A stretch of 64,000 nt of DNA from an uncultured Oscillospiraceae bacterium (GCA_900757655.1 CAAEOT010000020.1:1-64000), one strand, 5' to 3'; positions 1 through 8,501 are shown, counted from the first letter of the stretch. Notes: generated by a model from the letters alone, not told the origin. Translations and numbers: made by a program.

Positions 1-43
1 CGCACCGAATGGTGCGGGCCGCTCTTGCTATCCGGCCGCCGGG

Positions 44-904
44 TCATGGCGTACCGTTTTTTTCGTAATATTCGCGCAGGAAGGACAAGAATGTCCGTGC
101 GGACGTACCGGCAGCGTTCAGGGACTTGACCGCCGCGCCGAGTCGCAGCGCGATCGGCTCCTCGAGCTGGAGCACCCGCACCTGCCCCTCGTACCCGACG
201 AGGGAAAACGCCGACAGCACCGATACGCCAAGCCCGCCGGCGACCATGGACAGGATCGACCCGTCGTCCGACGCTGTGACCTCCAGCCGCGGAGTGTCCG
301 GCGGGAGGAACGGCTCGATATACTGGTCGGGGTTGGAAAGAAACGGCTCACGCAGCAGCCGCTCGAGCGGGATGGTATCGCTCTCCCACGGAAAGTCCGG
401 CGGCACGACGGCCACGAGCGGTGTGTTCGTCAGCGGTAAAAAATCGAAGCCCTGCGCGCGTGCCTCGTCCACGAGAGCGAGCTGGATCTCCCCGCTTGCG
501 AGCGCGGCAGGCAGCTCATCACCGCGCACGAGCACGTCCATTTTGATCTCGGGGTGCAGCTCGCGGAAGGCGCGCAGCAGTTCCGGCAGACGCGCGCGGG
601 CAATGCTCGCAAAGCAGCCGATGCGCAGCGTGCGCGTGCGCGGATCGTTCTGCTCGGCAGCCTCCTGCAGGAGCGTGTCGCACGCACAGACCACATTTTG
701 AATATAGGGCAGCAGATGCCTGCCCGCGTCCGTCAGGCGGATGCCCTGGCTGTCGCGCTCGAGCAGCGTACAGCCGACCTCGGCCTCCAGTTTGTTGACC
801 AGGTGCGTCATGGCGGATTGCGTGTAGCCCAGCCGGGCCGCCGCCTTGCTGAAGCTGCCGCATTCGACCGCCGTGAGCAGTGCCCGCAGTTTTCCGTCGT
901 CCAT
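44..904 (-). CDS. LysR-family transcriptional regulator
   Basis: A 286-residue protein with the usual LysR layout. The N-terminal winged helix-turn-helix (about residues 1-60) contains the SFSKAAARLGYTQSAMTHLVNKLE pattern in pieces typical of the family; a periplasmic-binding-protein-like effector domain follows (about 90-285). The start is the ATG preceded by AAGGAGGC. The gene is divergent from the BrnQ carrier at 1116, the usual LysR arrangement for control of the adjacent gene, so a role in regulating branched-chain amino acid uptake is inferred. The effector cannot be read from the sequence. Length is normal for the family (about 290-300). Confidence 0.93.
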   Translation of the reverse strand: MDDGKLRALLTAVECGSFSKAAARLGYTQSAMTHLVNKLEAEVGCTLLERDSQGIRLTDAGRHLLPYIQNVVCACDTLLQEAAEQNDPRTRTLRIGCFASIARARLPELLRAFRELHPEIKMDVLVRGDELPAALASGEIQLALVDEARAQGFDFLPLTNTPLVAVVPPDFPWESDTIPLERLLREPFLSNPDQYIEPFLPPDTPRLEVTASDDGSILSMVAGGLGVSVLSAFSLVGYEGQVRVLQLEEPIALRLGAAVKSLNAAGTSARTFLSFLREYYEKNGTP

Positions 905-944
905 ATGCTGCCTCCTTTTTCATGTTCTTCAATATTCTTTTTCC

Positions 945-971
945 ATCATACCACGATTTTGGGCAAAGCAA
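945..971 (-). promoter_or_regulatory. Putative promoter of the LysR gene
   Basis: On the minus strand TTGCTT (966-971) and TATGAT (945-950) are separated by 15 bp, a short but tolerable spacing, about 40 bp upstream of the lysR start codon. Inferred from sequence only. Confidence 0.4.
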
Positions 972-1040
972 CCGATAAAATTTTTTTACCCATGTCATTT
1001 GCTTTTTTCATATCCCCATGAACAACTCTCGTTTCTCATT

Positions 1041-1057
1041 TATCAAAAAGAATGATA
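1041..1057. promoter_or_regulatory. Candidate LysR binding box upstream of brnQ
   Basis: An inverted repeat TATCA-N7-TGATA fits the T-N11-A pattern recognised by LysR-type regulators. It lies between the divergent LysR and BrnQ genes, 59 bp before the brnQ start, next to a possible -10 (TATATT, 1061-1066). Confidence 0.45.
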
Positions 1058-1115
1058 CCCTATATTCGGAAATTGAAAGGGCCGCCCGCATCGGGCAGCA
1101 AAAAGGAGAGAGCTC

Positions 1116-2438
1116 ATGAAAGAGACGAAAAATCGGGCGCCGCGCGACATCATCGTTGTCGGTTTCGCCCTGTTTTCCATGTTCTTCGGCGCTGGGAACG
1201 TCATCTTCCCGCCTTACCTGGGCATGGAGTCCGGCCCGCAGTGGCTGGCCGGATTCAGCGCGTATTTTATCGCGGATATCGGGCTCGCGCTCGCCGCTAT
1301 GTTCGCCCTGCTGCGTGTCGGCAGCAGTGAGGCCGTGCTCCAGCGCGTCGGCCGTGTGCCGTCGGAGGTCCTCATGTGCGCGATCATTCTGTGTGTCGGC
1401 CCCATGGTCGCCATCCCGCGCACGTCGGCCAGCACGTTTGAAATGGCCATCGCCCCGAACCTGCCCGGCGTGTCCGCCGTGGTGTTCTCGGTGCTGTTTT
1501 TTGCGCTCATCCTCGCGCTGTGCATCCGCGAGTCCGCCGTGGTGGACATCGTGGGCAAGGTGCTCACGCCGCTGCTGCTCGTCGGCCTTGCGGCCATTAT
1601 CATCAAGGGCGTCGTCACACCGCTCGGCACGATCGCAGCCGAGGCGAAGATCGACAGCGCCGTTGTCACCGGCGTCAAGGCCGGCTACCAGACCATGGAC
1701 GCGCTCGCCGCACTGCCGTTCGGCATTCTCGTGCTGCAGAGCGTGATCGACAAGGGCTACACCGAGTCGGGCAAGAAGTTCCGCATCATGAGCGGCTCGT
1801 CCATCCTCGCGTGCGTGCTGCTGCTGGCGGTCTATATGGGCCTTGCCTATCTCGGCGCCACTGTTTCCGCGCAGTATGACCAGTCGATCGGCCGCGCGCA
1901 GCTCGTCATGGCCATCGTCGAGGCCCTCATGGGCAAGACCGGTATGATCATCTTCGGCATCGTCGTCGGCCTCGCGTGCATCACGACGGCCGTGGCGCTC
2001 ACCAGCTCCGCCGCCGCGTATTTTGCCAAGCTCTGCCGCGGCAAGGTGTCGTACAAAATGTTTGTCATCGCGATCTGCGTGTTCAGCGCCGTCGTGTCGA
2101 ACCTCGGTCTCGACCGCATCGTGGCCGTCGCCGCGCCGGTCCTGGACATTGTCTATCCGCCGACCCTCGTCCTCATTTTCATTTCGCTGGTCGTGCCGCG
2201 GCTGCCAGACCGCATCAGCCGCGGCGCGGTCATCGGCGCGCTGCTCATGAGCATTCTGTGCACGCTCGACGGCTATGGTGTGCCGCTCACGTTCCTGCAC
2301 AAGCTGCCGCTGTTTGAGCTGGGCTTCGCGTGGGTGCTGCCGTCGGTGCTCTTCGGCGCCGTGGCCGCCGTGCTGCCGCGCCGCAGGGAGAAAGCAGGCA
2401 AGGCTGAGCCAGCCTGTGCCGGCAGCAAGCAGGGGTAA
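1116..2438 (+). CDS. brnQ: Branched-chain amino acid:cation symporter (BrnQ/LIVCS family)
   Basis: A 440-residue integral membrane protein with about 12 hydrophobic segments. The N-terminus carries the family pattern FSMFFGAGNVIFPPYLG, followed by a SSAAAYFAKL region in the middle. BrnQ carriers import Leu, Ile and Val with Na+ or H+ across the cytoplasmic membrane. The start follows AAAAGGAGAG. Its divergent LysR neighbour is the likely regulator. It ends in a strong terminator and is monocistronic. The family assignment is firm; substrate preference among Leu, Ile and Val is not visible. Confidence 0.93.
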   Translation: MKETKNRAPRDIIVVGFALFSMFFGAGNVIFPPYLGMESGPQWLAGFSAYFIADIGLALAAMFALLRVGSSEAVLQRVGRVPSEVLMCAIILCVGPMVAIPRTSASTFEMAIAPNLPGVSAVVFSVLFFALILALCIRESAVVDIVGKVLTPLLLVGLAAIIIKGVVTPLGTIAAEAKIDSAVVTGVKAGYQTMDALAALPFGILVLQSVIDKGYTESGKKFRIMSGSSILACVLLLAVYMGLAYLGATVSAQYDQSIGRAQLVMAIVEALMGKTGMIIFGIVVGLACITTAVALTSSAAAYFAKLCRGKVSYKMFVIAICVFSAVVSNLGLDRIVAVAAPVLDIVYPPTLVLIFISLVVPRLPDRISRGAVIGALLMSILCTLDGYGVPLTFLHKLPLFELGFAWVLPSVLFGAVAAVLPRRREKAGKAEPACAGSKQG

Positions 2439-2461
2439 CCGCTCCCTGTACCCAAAAAATC

Positions 2462-2491
2462 ATCCCCCGGAACGTGTTCCGGGGGATTTTT
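2462..2491 (+). terminator. Intrinsic terminator after brnQ
   Basis: A perfect 12-bp stem (ATCCCCCGGAAC / GTTCCGGGGGAT, 2-nt loop) is followed by TTTTT, 24 bp after the brnQ stop. Confidence 0.9.
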
Positions 2492-2555
2492 CTGCCCTGC
2501 GCGTTCTGCCCGCCGCTTCCGGCGGCTTTGGCCCCGCCTGCACGCCGCGGGCATG

Positions 2556-2592
2556 CAAAAAACAGGAGAGCAAGCCGCTCTCCTGTTTTTGC
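2556..2592. terminator. Terminator of the purine ABC operon (convergent side)
   Basis: The stem ACAGGAGAGC / GCTCTCCTGT (2562-2586) is flanked by A- and T-runs, so it can work in both directions. It lies just downstream of the last permease gene read on the minus strand (stop at 2620). Between 2439 and 2619 I see only these two terminators. Confidence 0.85.
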
Positions 2593-2619
2593 ATTCTTAT
2601 ATTCCCGCTGCGCCGCGCG

Positions 2620-3615
2620 TTACCGTTCTTCCCGGAAGTACGGCAGGCCGAGACTTGCGGGGGGCTGGTTCTCGCGCTTGGAGCGCACGCTCGTGATGAT
2701 GAGCACGATGATCGTGACAACATAGGGGATCATCTTGTACAGTTCCTTGACAGCGAGGTTCGTGCCGCTCGGCAGGAAGATGTGCAGGATGTACAGTCCG
2801 CCGAAGAGGAAGGACGCCAGCACGCCGATGTTCGGCTTCCAGACCGTGAAGATGACGAGCGCGATGGCAAGCCAGCCGCGGTCGCCGAAGGCGTCGTTGG
2901 ACCAGACGCCGCAGGCGTAGTCCATGACGTAGTACAATCCGCCGAGGCCGGCGATCATGCTGCCGACGCAGGTGGCAATGTACTTATACTTATTGACGTC
3001 GATGCCGGCAGCGTCGGCCGTCTGCGGATTTTCACCGACGGAGCGCAGGTGCAGCCCCACGCGCGTGTGCTTGAGCACGTAGGCCGCGATGAGCGCGATG
3101 GCCACGGCGAGGTAGGCGAGAAAGCCGTAGGACAGGAAGATCTGACCGAACCAGCCGAGCTTCGACGCGAACGGCAGCGACTTGGAAAAGTAGCTGTTCG
3201 TGGCCGAGAGCGCGATGGACGGCACCTCGCTGCCGGTGAGCTTGATGAGCGAGCCGCCCATGAAGTTGCCGAAGCCGACGCCGAACGTCGTCATGGCAAG
3301 GCCGGTGACGTTCTGGTTGGCGCGCAGCGTGACCGTGAGAAAGCAGTACAGCAGGCCCATGAGCAGCGAGCCGAGCAGGCACGACAGCAGCGGGATCATG
3401 ATGGCGAGAAAGCCGTTCATCCCCGCGGCCCCGCCGGCCGCCTGCTCATACAGGAACGCCCCGATGACGCCGCTGATGCCGCCGACATACATGATGCCCG
3501 CGATGCCGAGGTTGAGGTTGCCGGACTTTTCGGTGAGCGTTTCGCCGGTGCTGCCGAACAGCAGCGGGATACCCTGCATGATGGCGCGGGGGATAAAGGA
3601 CACAAAATCAAACAT
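2620..3615 (-). CDS. ABC transporter permease, purine nucleoside type (NupQ-like)
   Basis: A 331-residue permease with 8-10 hydrophobic segments. The N-terminal stretch GETLTEKSGNLNLGIAGIM is characteristic of the permeases paired with BMP-family binding proteins (BPD_transp_2; YufQ/NupQ and RnsD type). It is the last gene of a bmp-ATPase-permease-permease operon and overlaps the previous permease by 8 bp, with GAAGGAGGC as ribosome binding site. Together the two permeases form the channel for nucleoside or base import. The guanine riboswitch upstream of the operon supports a guanosine/purine substrate; that is inference from context. Confidence 0.9.
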   Translation of the reverse strand: MFDFVSFIPRAIMQGIPLLFGSTGETLTEKSGNLNLGIAGIMYVGGISGVIGAFLYEQAAGGAAGMNGFLAIMIPLLSCLLGSLLMGLLYCFLTVTLRANQNVTGLAMTTFGVGFGNFMGGSLIKLTGSEVPSIALSATNSYFSKSLPFASKLGWFGQIFLSYGFLAYLAVAIALIAAYVLKHTRVGLHLRSVGENPQTADAAGIDVNKYKYIATCVGSMIAGLGGLYYVMDYACGVWSNDAFGDRGWLAIALVIFTVWKPNIGVLASFLFGGLYILHIFLPSGTNLAVKELYKMIPYVVTIIVLIITSVRSKRENQPPASLGLPYFREER

Positions 3616-4720
3616 GCTCCGCCGCCTCCTTCTTCGCCGGCTTGCGGAAGCTCAGCCGGTAGGTGATGAAAAACTCACAGCCGATGATGAAGAAAATGAT
3701 GATGCCGCTGAGAATATCGGCAAACGACTGGTTGAGGCCGAACGCGGTCGAGATCTCGCCCGCGCCGCGGTCGAGGAACACGAGCAGGAAGCTCGTGAGG
3801 ATCATACTGATGGGGTTGAACTTTGCCAGCCACGAGACCATGACGGCCGTGAAGCCCTGGCCGCCGGCGATGGTGGTCGTGATCGTGTGGTCGGTGCCGG
3901 ACACGAGCAGAACGCCCGCGATACCGCACAGCGCGCCGGACAGCAGCATCGTGCGCACGATGACCTTGCCGACCTTGATGCCGACATAGCGGGCGGTGCG
4001 CTCGCTCTCGCCGACGACAGAGATCTCATAGCCGTGCTTGCTGTAGTTGAGGTAGATGTAGACGAGCACGGTCAGCACCGCGACGACGAGGATCGTCAGC
4101 AGGTACTTGTAGCCGCCGATCTGCGGCAGCCAGCCGGCCTCGGTGCTCTGGTTGATGATGCCGACCTTGCCGGAGCCCTTCGGCGACTCCCAGACGATGA
4201 TGAAATAGGCCACGAGCTGCGTGGCAACGTAGTTCATCATGAGGGTGAAGAGCGTCTCGTTCGTGTTCCACTTGGCCTTGAAGATGGCGGGAATGACGGC
4301 CCAGACCGCGCCCGCGACGATGCCGGCAGCAAGGATGAGCACGATGAGCAGACCATTGGGCAGCTTGTCGCCGAGGCAGATCATGCACGCCGCGGCGGCG
4401 AGGCCGCCCGCGAGCACCTGGCCCTCGGCGCCGATGTTCCAGAAGCGCATCTTGAACGCGGGCGTCACGGCCAGCGAGATGCACAGCAGGATGGCGAGGT
4501 TCTGCCCCAGGATCCAGATCTTGCGCGGCGAGCCGAACGCGCCGCTGAACATGGTGCCGAACACCTTGAGCGGATTGAGGTGGGTGCACAGCGTCGTGAT
4601 GAGCGCGCACAGCAGCAGCGCCAGCACGATGGCGATCGCGCGGATGCCCCAGGCCTGATACCAGGGCAGCGTGTCGCGCTTGACGATGTGGAACAGCGGT
4701 TCCCGGACTTTGTTATGCAT
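3608..4720 (-). CDS. ABC transporter permease, purine nucleoside type (NupP-like)
   Basis: A 370-residue membrane protein of the same BPD_transp_2 class as its neighbour but with the longer N-terminus of the first permease (YufP/NupP). It contains FWNIGAEGQVLAGGLAAA and the late segment GQGFTAVMVSWLAKFNP typical of this subfamily. It starts inside the end of the ATPase gene (8-bp overlap, GGGAGGG ribosome binding site) and overlaps the next permease, so the three genes are translationally coupled. It forms a heterodimeric channel with the NupQ-like protein. Confidence 0.9.
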   Translation of the reverse strand: MHNKVREPLFHIVKRDTLPWYQAWGIRAIAIVLALLLCALITTLCTHLNPLKVFGTMFSGAFGSPRKIWILGQNLAILLCISLAVTPAFKMRFWNIGAEGQVLAGGLAAAACMICLGDKLPNGLLIVLILAAGIVAGAVWAVIPAIFKAKWNTNETLFTLMMNYVATQLVAYFIIVWESPKGSGKVGIINQSTEAGWLPQIGGYKYLLTILVVAVLTVLVYIYLNYSKHGYEISVVGESERTARYVGIKVGKVIVRTMLLSGALCGIAGVLLVSGTDHTITTTIAGGQGFTAVMVSWLAKFNPISMILTSFLLVFLDRGAGEISTAFGLNQSFADILSGIIIFFIIGCEFFITYRLSFRKPAKKEAAEHV

Positions 4721-6245
4721 GGGCTTCGTTCCCTCCCAACTGCGTCATCATCATGCCGACGTCGCGCTTCGTGGCGCCGCGGCCGGGGACGATGCCGCTG
4801 ACCTTGCCGCCGCAGAGCACGAGGATGCGGTCGGCCAGCTCGAGCAGCACGTCCAGATCCTCGCCGACGTAGATCACGGCAACGCCGCGCTCCTTCTGCC
4901 GGTTGATGAGGTCATAGATCGTGTAGGATGCGTTGATGTCCAGGCCGCGCACGGCGTAGGCCGTGAGCAGCACGGTGGGGGCGGAGGCGATCTCGCGGCC
5001 GACGAGCACCTTCTGCACGTTGCCGCCGCTCAGGCGGCGCACCGGCGTGGACACGCCCGGAGTATTGACGTCGAGCTCCTCGACGACGGTCTCGGCGAGT
5101 TTGCGCGGAGACTTGCGGTCGGTGAGGATGCCGCGGCCCTTGCGGAAGGAGCGGAGCATCATGTTGTCCGAGAGGTCCATGTTGCCGACAAGGCCCATGC
5201 CGAGGCGGTCCTCCGGCACGAAGGACAGCGCCACGCCCATCTCAGCGATGCGCAGCGGGTCCTTGCCGAGCAGCTCCTCGCGCGTGCCGTCGTCCTCGAC
5301 GTAGCAGATGCTGCCGCCTTCCGTCGGCTGCAGGCCGGCGATGGCCTCGAGCAGCTCCTTCTGGCCGCAGCCGGAGATGCCCGCGATGCCGAGAATCTCG
5401 CCGGAGTTGGCGGTGAAGGACACATCGTCGAGCTTGACGATGCCGTCAATGCTGCGCACGGTGAGGTTCTTGACCTCGATGCGCGGCTTGGGGTCGACGG
5501 GGTCGGGCCGGTCGATATTGAGCGTCACGGCGTGGCCGACCATCATGTTCGTCATTTCCTGCGCGTCGGTGTCCTTGGTGAGCATGTCGCCCACGAACTG
5601 GCCGTGGCGCAGCACGGCCACGCGGTCGCTGAGCGCCTCGACCTCGTGCATCTTGTGCGTGATGATGACGATGGCCTTGCCGTCGTCGCGCATGCTGCGC
5701 AATACGGCGAAGAGCTTGTCCGTCTCCTGCGGGGTGAGCACGGCGGTCGGCTCGTCGAGGATAAGGATGTCCGCGCCGCGATAGAGCGCCTTGACGATCT
5801 CGACCGTCTGCTTCTGGGACACGGACATATCGTAGATCTTCTGGTTCGGGTCGAGGTCGAAGCCGTAGCGCTCGCAGATGCTGCGGATGCGCGCGGCCGT
5901 GGCCTTGAGATCAAGCTTTTCATCGAGGCCGAGCGTGATGTTTTCAGCGGCGGTGAAGACGTCGACCAGCTTGAAGTGCTGGTGGATCATGCCGATGCCG
6001 TAGCGGTAGGCATCGCGCGGGGAGCGGATGACGACCTCCTCGCCGTCGATGAGGATCTGTCCCTCGTCGGGGAAATAAATGCCCGAGAGCATGTTCATGA
6101 GCGTGGTCTTGCCGCTGCCGTTTTCGCCGAGCAGCGCCAGGACCTCACCCCGGTAAATATCGAGCCAGACGCGGTCATTGGCGACGACGGAACCGAAGCG
6201 CTTGGTGATGTCGCGCATTTTGACCGCTGCAATCTTGTTGTCCAA
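4713..6245 (-). CDS. ABC transporter ATP-binding protein with two ATPase domains (NupO-like)
   Basis: A 510-residue protein with duplicated ATPase domains, as in sugar/nucleoside importers of the RbsA/YufO class. The first half has Walker A GENGSGKT (40-47) and Walker B ILILDEPTAV with a degenerate signature MSVSQKQ. The second half has the degenerate Walker A usual for this class and a good LSGGN signature. The chosen start is TTG at 6245, about 7 nt after GGGAGGG; no better ATG is present. It powers uptake through the two downstream permeases. The gap to bmp (113 bp) holds a stem-loop that may lower expression relative to bmp. Confidence 0.92.
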   Translation of the reverse strand: MDNKIAAVKMRDITKRFGSVVANDRVWLDIYRGEVLALLGENGSGKTTLMNMLSGIYFPDEGQILIDGEEVVIRSPRDAYRYGIGMIHQHFKLVDVFTAAENITLGLDEKLDLKATAARIRSICERYGFDLDPNQKIYDMSVSQKQTVEIVKALYRGADILILDEPTAVLTPQETDKLFAVLRSMRDDGKAIVIITHKMHEVEALSDRVAVLRHGQFVGDMLTKDTDAQEMTNMMVGHAVTLNIDRPDPVDPKPRIEVKNLTVRSIDGIVKLDDVSFTANSGEILGIAGISGCGQKELLEAIAGLQPTEGGSICYVEDDGTREELLGKDPLRIAEMGVALSFVPEDRLGMGLVGNMDLSDNMMLRSFRKGRGILTDRKSPRKLAETVVEELDVNTPGVSTPVRRLSGGNVQKVLVGREIASAPTVLLTAYAVRGLDINASYTIYDLINRQKERGVAVIYVGEDLDVLLELADRILVLCGGKVSGIVPGRGATKRDVGMMMTQLGGNEAHA

Positions 6246-6310
6246 TATGGTGTCCCTCCCGAAATGCCGGCGGACGCCGCACGGCGGCGGCGCGCTTTAA
6301 AGTACATATG

Positions 6311-6340
6311 AGGGAAGGCCTGGGTTGACAGGCCTTCCCT
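6311..6340. other. Stem-loop between bmp and the ABC ATPase gene
   Basis: A perfect 11-bp stem AGGGAAGGCCT / AGGCCTTCCCT with an 8-nt loop in the bmp-ATPase intergenic gap. On the minus strand no U-run follows, so it looks like an mRNA-stabilising or processing hairpin rather than a full terminator. Such hairpins often let the binding protein be made in excess over membrane components. Confidence 0.6.
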
Positions 6341-6358
6341 CTGCGGTAGATTCAGATA

Positions 6359-7573
6359 TCAGCTGCCAAAGTTCTGGTCAAGCAGGTTGATGCCGTCGAT
6401 CTGCACGTTGAAGTACGGAGCGGCGCGGAACTCGGACTCGTGGAAGTAGCCGTCCTTGATGGCCTCGGTGTCGCCGGTGTTGTCGGCGTCGGTGTCGACG
6501 TCAGCCATGTAGCTGGTCAGGGTCTCGCCCTTGACGGTGAAGGCGGAGGTGTCAAAGACGTGCAGGGTGCCGTCCTCGAGCTGCTTGGTGACTTCGGCAA
6601 TCTTCTCGGCAGTGCCCTTGGCAGCGACCTTCTCGTTGACATCGGTCAGCACGACGGAGCCGGTCTTGAGGGTGCCGGTCCAGTCGGAGTCGAGCGAGGT
6701 GCCGTCCTGAACGGCCTTGATGACCATCTCATAGTACGGGGTCCAGTCGATGCGGGAGGAAACGATGAAGGTGTTCGGGCAGGCGGACTGGGTGCTGCCG
6801 TTGTAGGACACGTTCGGGACGCCGGCCGTCTCGCAGGCGGTCGGAGCGCCCATGGAGTCGGCGTGCTGGCTGATGAGCTTGCAGCCGCCGGCGATGAGCT
6901 TGTTGGCAGCTTCCTTCTCGAGGGCCTCATCGTACCAGGAGCCGGTGAAGGTGACGTCCATGGTCACGGTCGGGCACACGGACTTGGCGCCGAGGTAGAA
7001 AGAGGTGTAGCCGGAGATGACTTCCGCGTAGGTGAAGGCGCCGACGTAACCCATCTTGGCCTGATCGGCGGTGAATTCACCGGCCTCGATCATCTCGTTG
7101 AGCTTCATACCGGCAGCGACGCCGGCGAGGTAGCGGCCTTCATAGATGGAGGCGAACGCATTGTGGTAGTTGCTGAGCTTCTCGGTGTGGGCCTTGGTGC
7201 CGGTGGCGTGGCAGAACTGCACGTCCTTGAACTCCTTGGCGGCCTGGATCATGAAGTCCTCGTGGCCGAAGCTGTCGGCGAAGACGACGTTGCAGCCGGC
7301 GTCCACGAGCTCGGCAGCGGCGTTGTAGCACTCCTGGCCCTCAGGGATGTTGGTCTTGATGATGTACTGATCCTCGCTCAGGCCGGCGTTCTTGCAGGCA
7401 GCCTTCGCGGCGTCGATGAAGTTCTTGTCGTAGGTGGAGTTCTCGTCATGCAGGCAGATGAAGCCGACCTTGATCTTGCTCTCGGCTTTGTCGCCGCCCT
7501 CGGTCTTGCTGCCGCAGGCGCACAGTGCGAACACCATGACGAGCGCGAGCAGCATCGAAACGAACTTTTTCAT
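6359..7573 (-). CDS. BMP-family ABC transporter substrate-binding lipoprotein
   Basis: A 404-residue exported lipoprotein. The signal peptide has a short basic N-terminus, a hydrophobic core and a lipobox LCAC-G with Cys at about residue 20. The mature part is a BMP/PnrA-type periplasmic-binding fold, with family stretches such as FADSFGHEDFMIQAAKEF and SQHADSMGAPTACE. BMP proteins of this type bind purine nucleosides. It is the first gene of the importer operon and is preceded by a guanine riboswitch with its own terminator and promoter. It is somewhat longer than the usual family length (about 350), with an extra C-terminal part. Confidence 0.93.
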   Translation of the reverse strand: MKKFVSMLLALVMVFALCACGSKTEGGDKAESKIKVGFICLHDENSTYDKNFIDAAKAACKNAGLSEDQYIIKTNIPEGQECYNAAAELVDAGCNVVFADSFGHEDFMIQAAKEFKDVQFCHATGTKAHTEKLSNYHNAFASIYEGRYLAGVAAGMKLNEMIEAGEFTADQAKMGYVGAFTYAEVISGYTSFYLGAKSVCPTVTMDVTFTGSWYDEALEKEAANKLIAGGCKLISQHADSMGAPTACETAGVPNVSYNGSTQSACPNTFIVSSRIDWTPYYEMVIKAVQDGTSLDSDWTGTLKTGSVVLTDVNEKVAAKGTAEKIAEVTKQLEDGTLHVFDTSAFTVKGETLTSYMADVDTDADNTGDTEAIKDGYFHESEFRAAPYFNVQIDGINLLDQNFGS

Positions 7574-7635
7574 TCTCAGCTCTCCCTCTAATGATCAAAA
7601 TTTTATTTATCTGCATTGCTTGCGCAAAGAAGATA

Positions 7636-7683
7636 CAAAAAACATTGGCAGGTGCAGCCGTGTTACGGCGCTCCTGCCAATGT
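7636..7683 (-). terminator. Terminator of the guanine riboswitch expression platform
   Basis: On the minus strand an 11-bp stem ACATTGGCAGG / CCTGCCAATGT with an inner GCCG/CGGC extension is followed by a U-rich run, between the aptamer (7732-7796) and bmp. A weaker hairpin (about 7688-7718) lies in between. Part of the sequence after P1 (ATGTG) can pair with CACAT at the base of the terminator, a possible antiterminator. Confidence 0.85.
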
Positions 7684-7731
7684 GGAACCGGGAAGATGCA
7701 GAACATGCCATCTCCCGCGGGGAATTTCACA

Positions 7732-7796
7732 TCGATAGTCCGGCAATTTACGGTGCCAGGTAGAAACGCCAAGCCATATCCTTTGGTATATATCGA
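7732..7796 (-). promoter_or_regulatory. Guanine (purine) riboswitch aptamer
   Basis: On the minus strand the element has P1 TCGATA/TATCGA, an L2 GATATGG, the J2/3 core TTTCTACC, an L3 region CACCGTAAATTG and the closing GGACTATCGA. These match the purine riboswitch consensus almost base for base. The discriminating position in GA-C-TAT is C, which pairs with guanine; adenine aptamers have U there. P2 has one mismatch or bulged A. It sits upstream of the BMP/ABC operon and is followed by a terminator, so guanine should switch the importer off. Confidence 0.95.
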
Positions 7797-7836
7797 CTGC
7801 TATTTACGATCGCTCCCGCCGCGCGGGAACACTTAT

Positions 7837-7865
7837 ACGTTACCATGGGCGAACGGGGTTGTCAA
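7837..7865 (-). promoter_or_regulatory. Promoter of the riboswitch-controlled importer operon
   Basis: On the minus strand TTGACA (7860-7865), a 17-bp spacer and TAACGT (7837-7842) precede the aptamer by about 40 bp. The -35 is perfect and the -10 keeps TA and the final T. The whole 7574-7928 stretch is accounted for by this promoter, the aptamer, a weak hairpin and the terminator. Confidence 0.7.
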
Positions 7866-7928
7866 CCGTCGAAATGAGCGAATTTCACACTTTTGAAACA
7901 TTTTCCCCGTCGATTTGCACAACGTTGC

Positions 7929-8501
7929 TCAGCAGAACACGATGCCGGTCTCGGGGTTCATGCTCTGCACGCGGGCGAGCGATTCCACACGGTAGCCGCG
8001 CGCGCGGATGCGTGCACCGCCGGGCTGAAACGCCTTTTCCACCGCAATGCCGGCGCCGACCACGGTCGCGCCCGCGTTTTCAATGAGTGTGATGAGCCCG
8101 TCGAGCGCCGCGCCGTTGGCGAGGAAATCGTCGATGACGAGCACACGGTCGCTCGGCGAGAGGTACTCGCGCGAGATGCGGATGGTGTTGTCATTGCCGT
8201 GCGTGAACGAGTGCACGACCGTCGTGTACGCATCGTCGGAGACGTTGCGGCTCTTGGTTTTCTTGGCGAACACGACCGGGCAGTCGAACACGAGCCCGGC
8301 CACGGCCGCGATGCCGATGCCGCTGGCCTCGATCGTGACGAGCTTGTTCACGCCGCAGCCGTCGAACAGCCGCTTCCATTCCTCCGCCATCGCCAGAAAC
8401 AGCTTCGGGTCCATCTGATGGTTCAAAAACCGGTCCACTTTCAGGATCTCGCTGGATTTGACCTCGCCCTCGGCGAGGATGCGCTGCTCGAGAAGCTGCA
8501 T
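7929..8501 (-). CDS. xpt: Xanthine phosphoribosyltransferase
   Basis: A 190-residue enzyme that converts xanthine and PRPP to XMP in purine salvage in the cytoplasm. The PRPP-binding loop VLVIDDFLANGAAL is at residues 121-134, and the N-terminus MQLLEQRILAEG is that of the Xpt family. The start at 8501 was chosen because the longer reading frame adds 22 residues unlike the family, and GGGAGG lies just upstream. Length equals the family norm. It precedes the riboswitch and purine importer on the same strand with no visible terminator in the 63-bp gap before their promoter, so it may also be co-transcribed with them. Confidence 0.93.
   Translation of the reverse strand: MQLLEQRILAEGEVKSSEILKVDRFLNHQMDPKLFLAMAEEWKRLFDGCGVNKLVTIEASGIGIAAVAGLVFDCPVVFAKKTKSRNVSDDAYTTVVHSFTHGNDNTIRISREYLSPSDRVLVIDDFLANGAALDGLITLIENAGATVVGAGIAVEKAFQPGGARIRARGYRVESLARVQSMNPETGIVFC

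Noticed and set aside
1..16. Terminator of the LysR gene
   Set aside because: A small CGCACC/GGTGCG hairpin is present but without T-run, and the window ends there, so no call was made.
4713..6245. Degenerate ABC signature MSVSQKQ in the first ATPase domain
   Set aside because: Deviating signatures are usual in the BMP-linked dual ATPases, and the second domain has a normal LSGGN; not evidence of inactivity.
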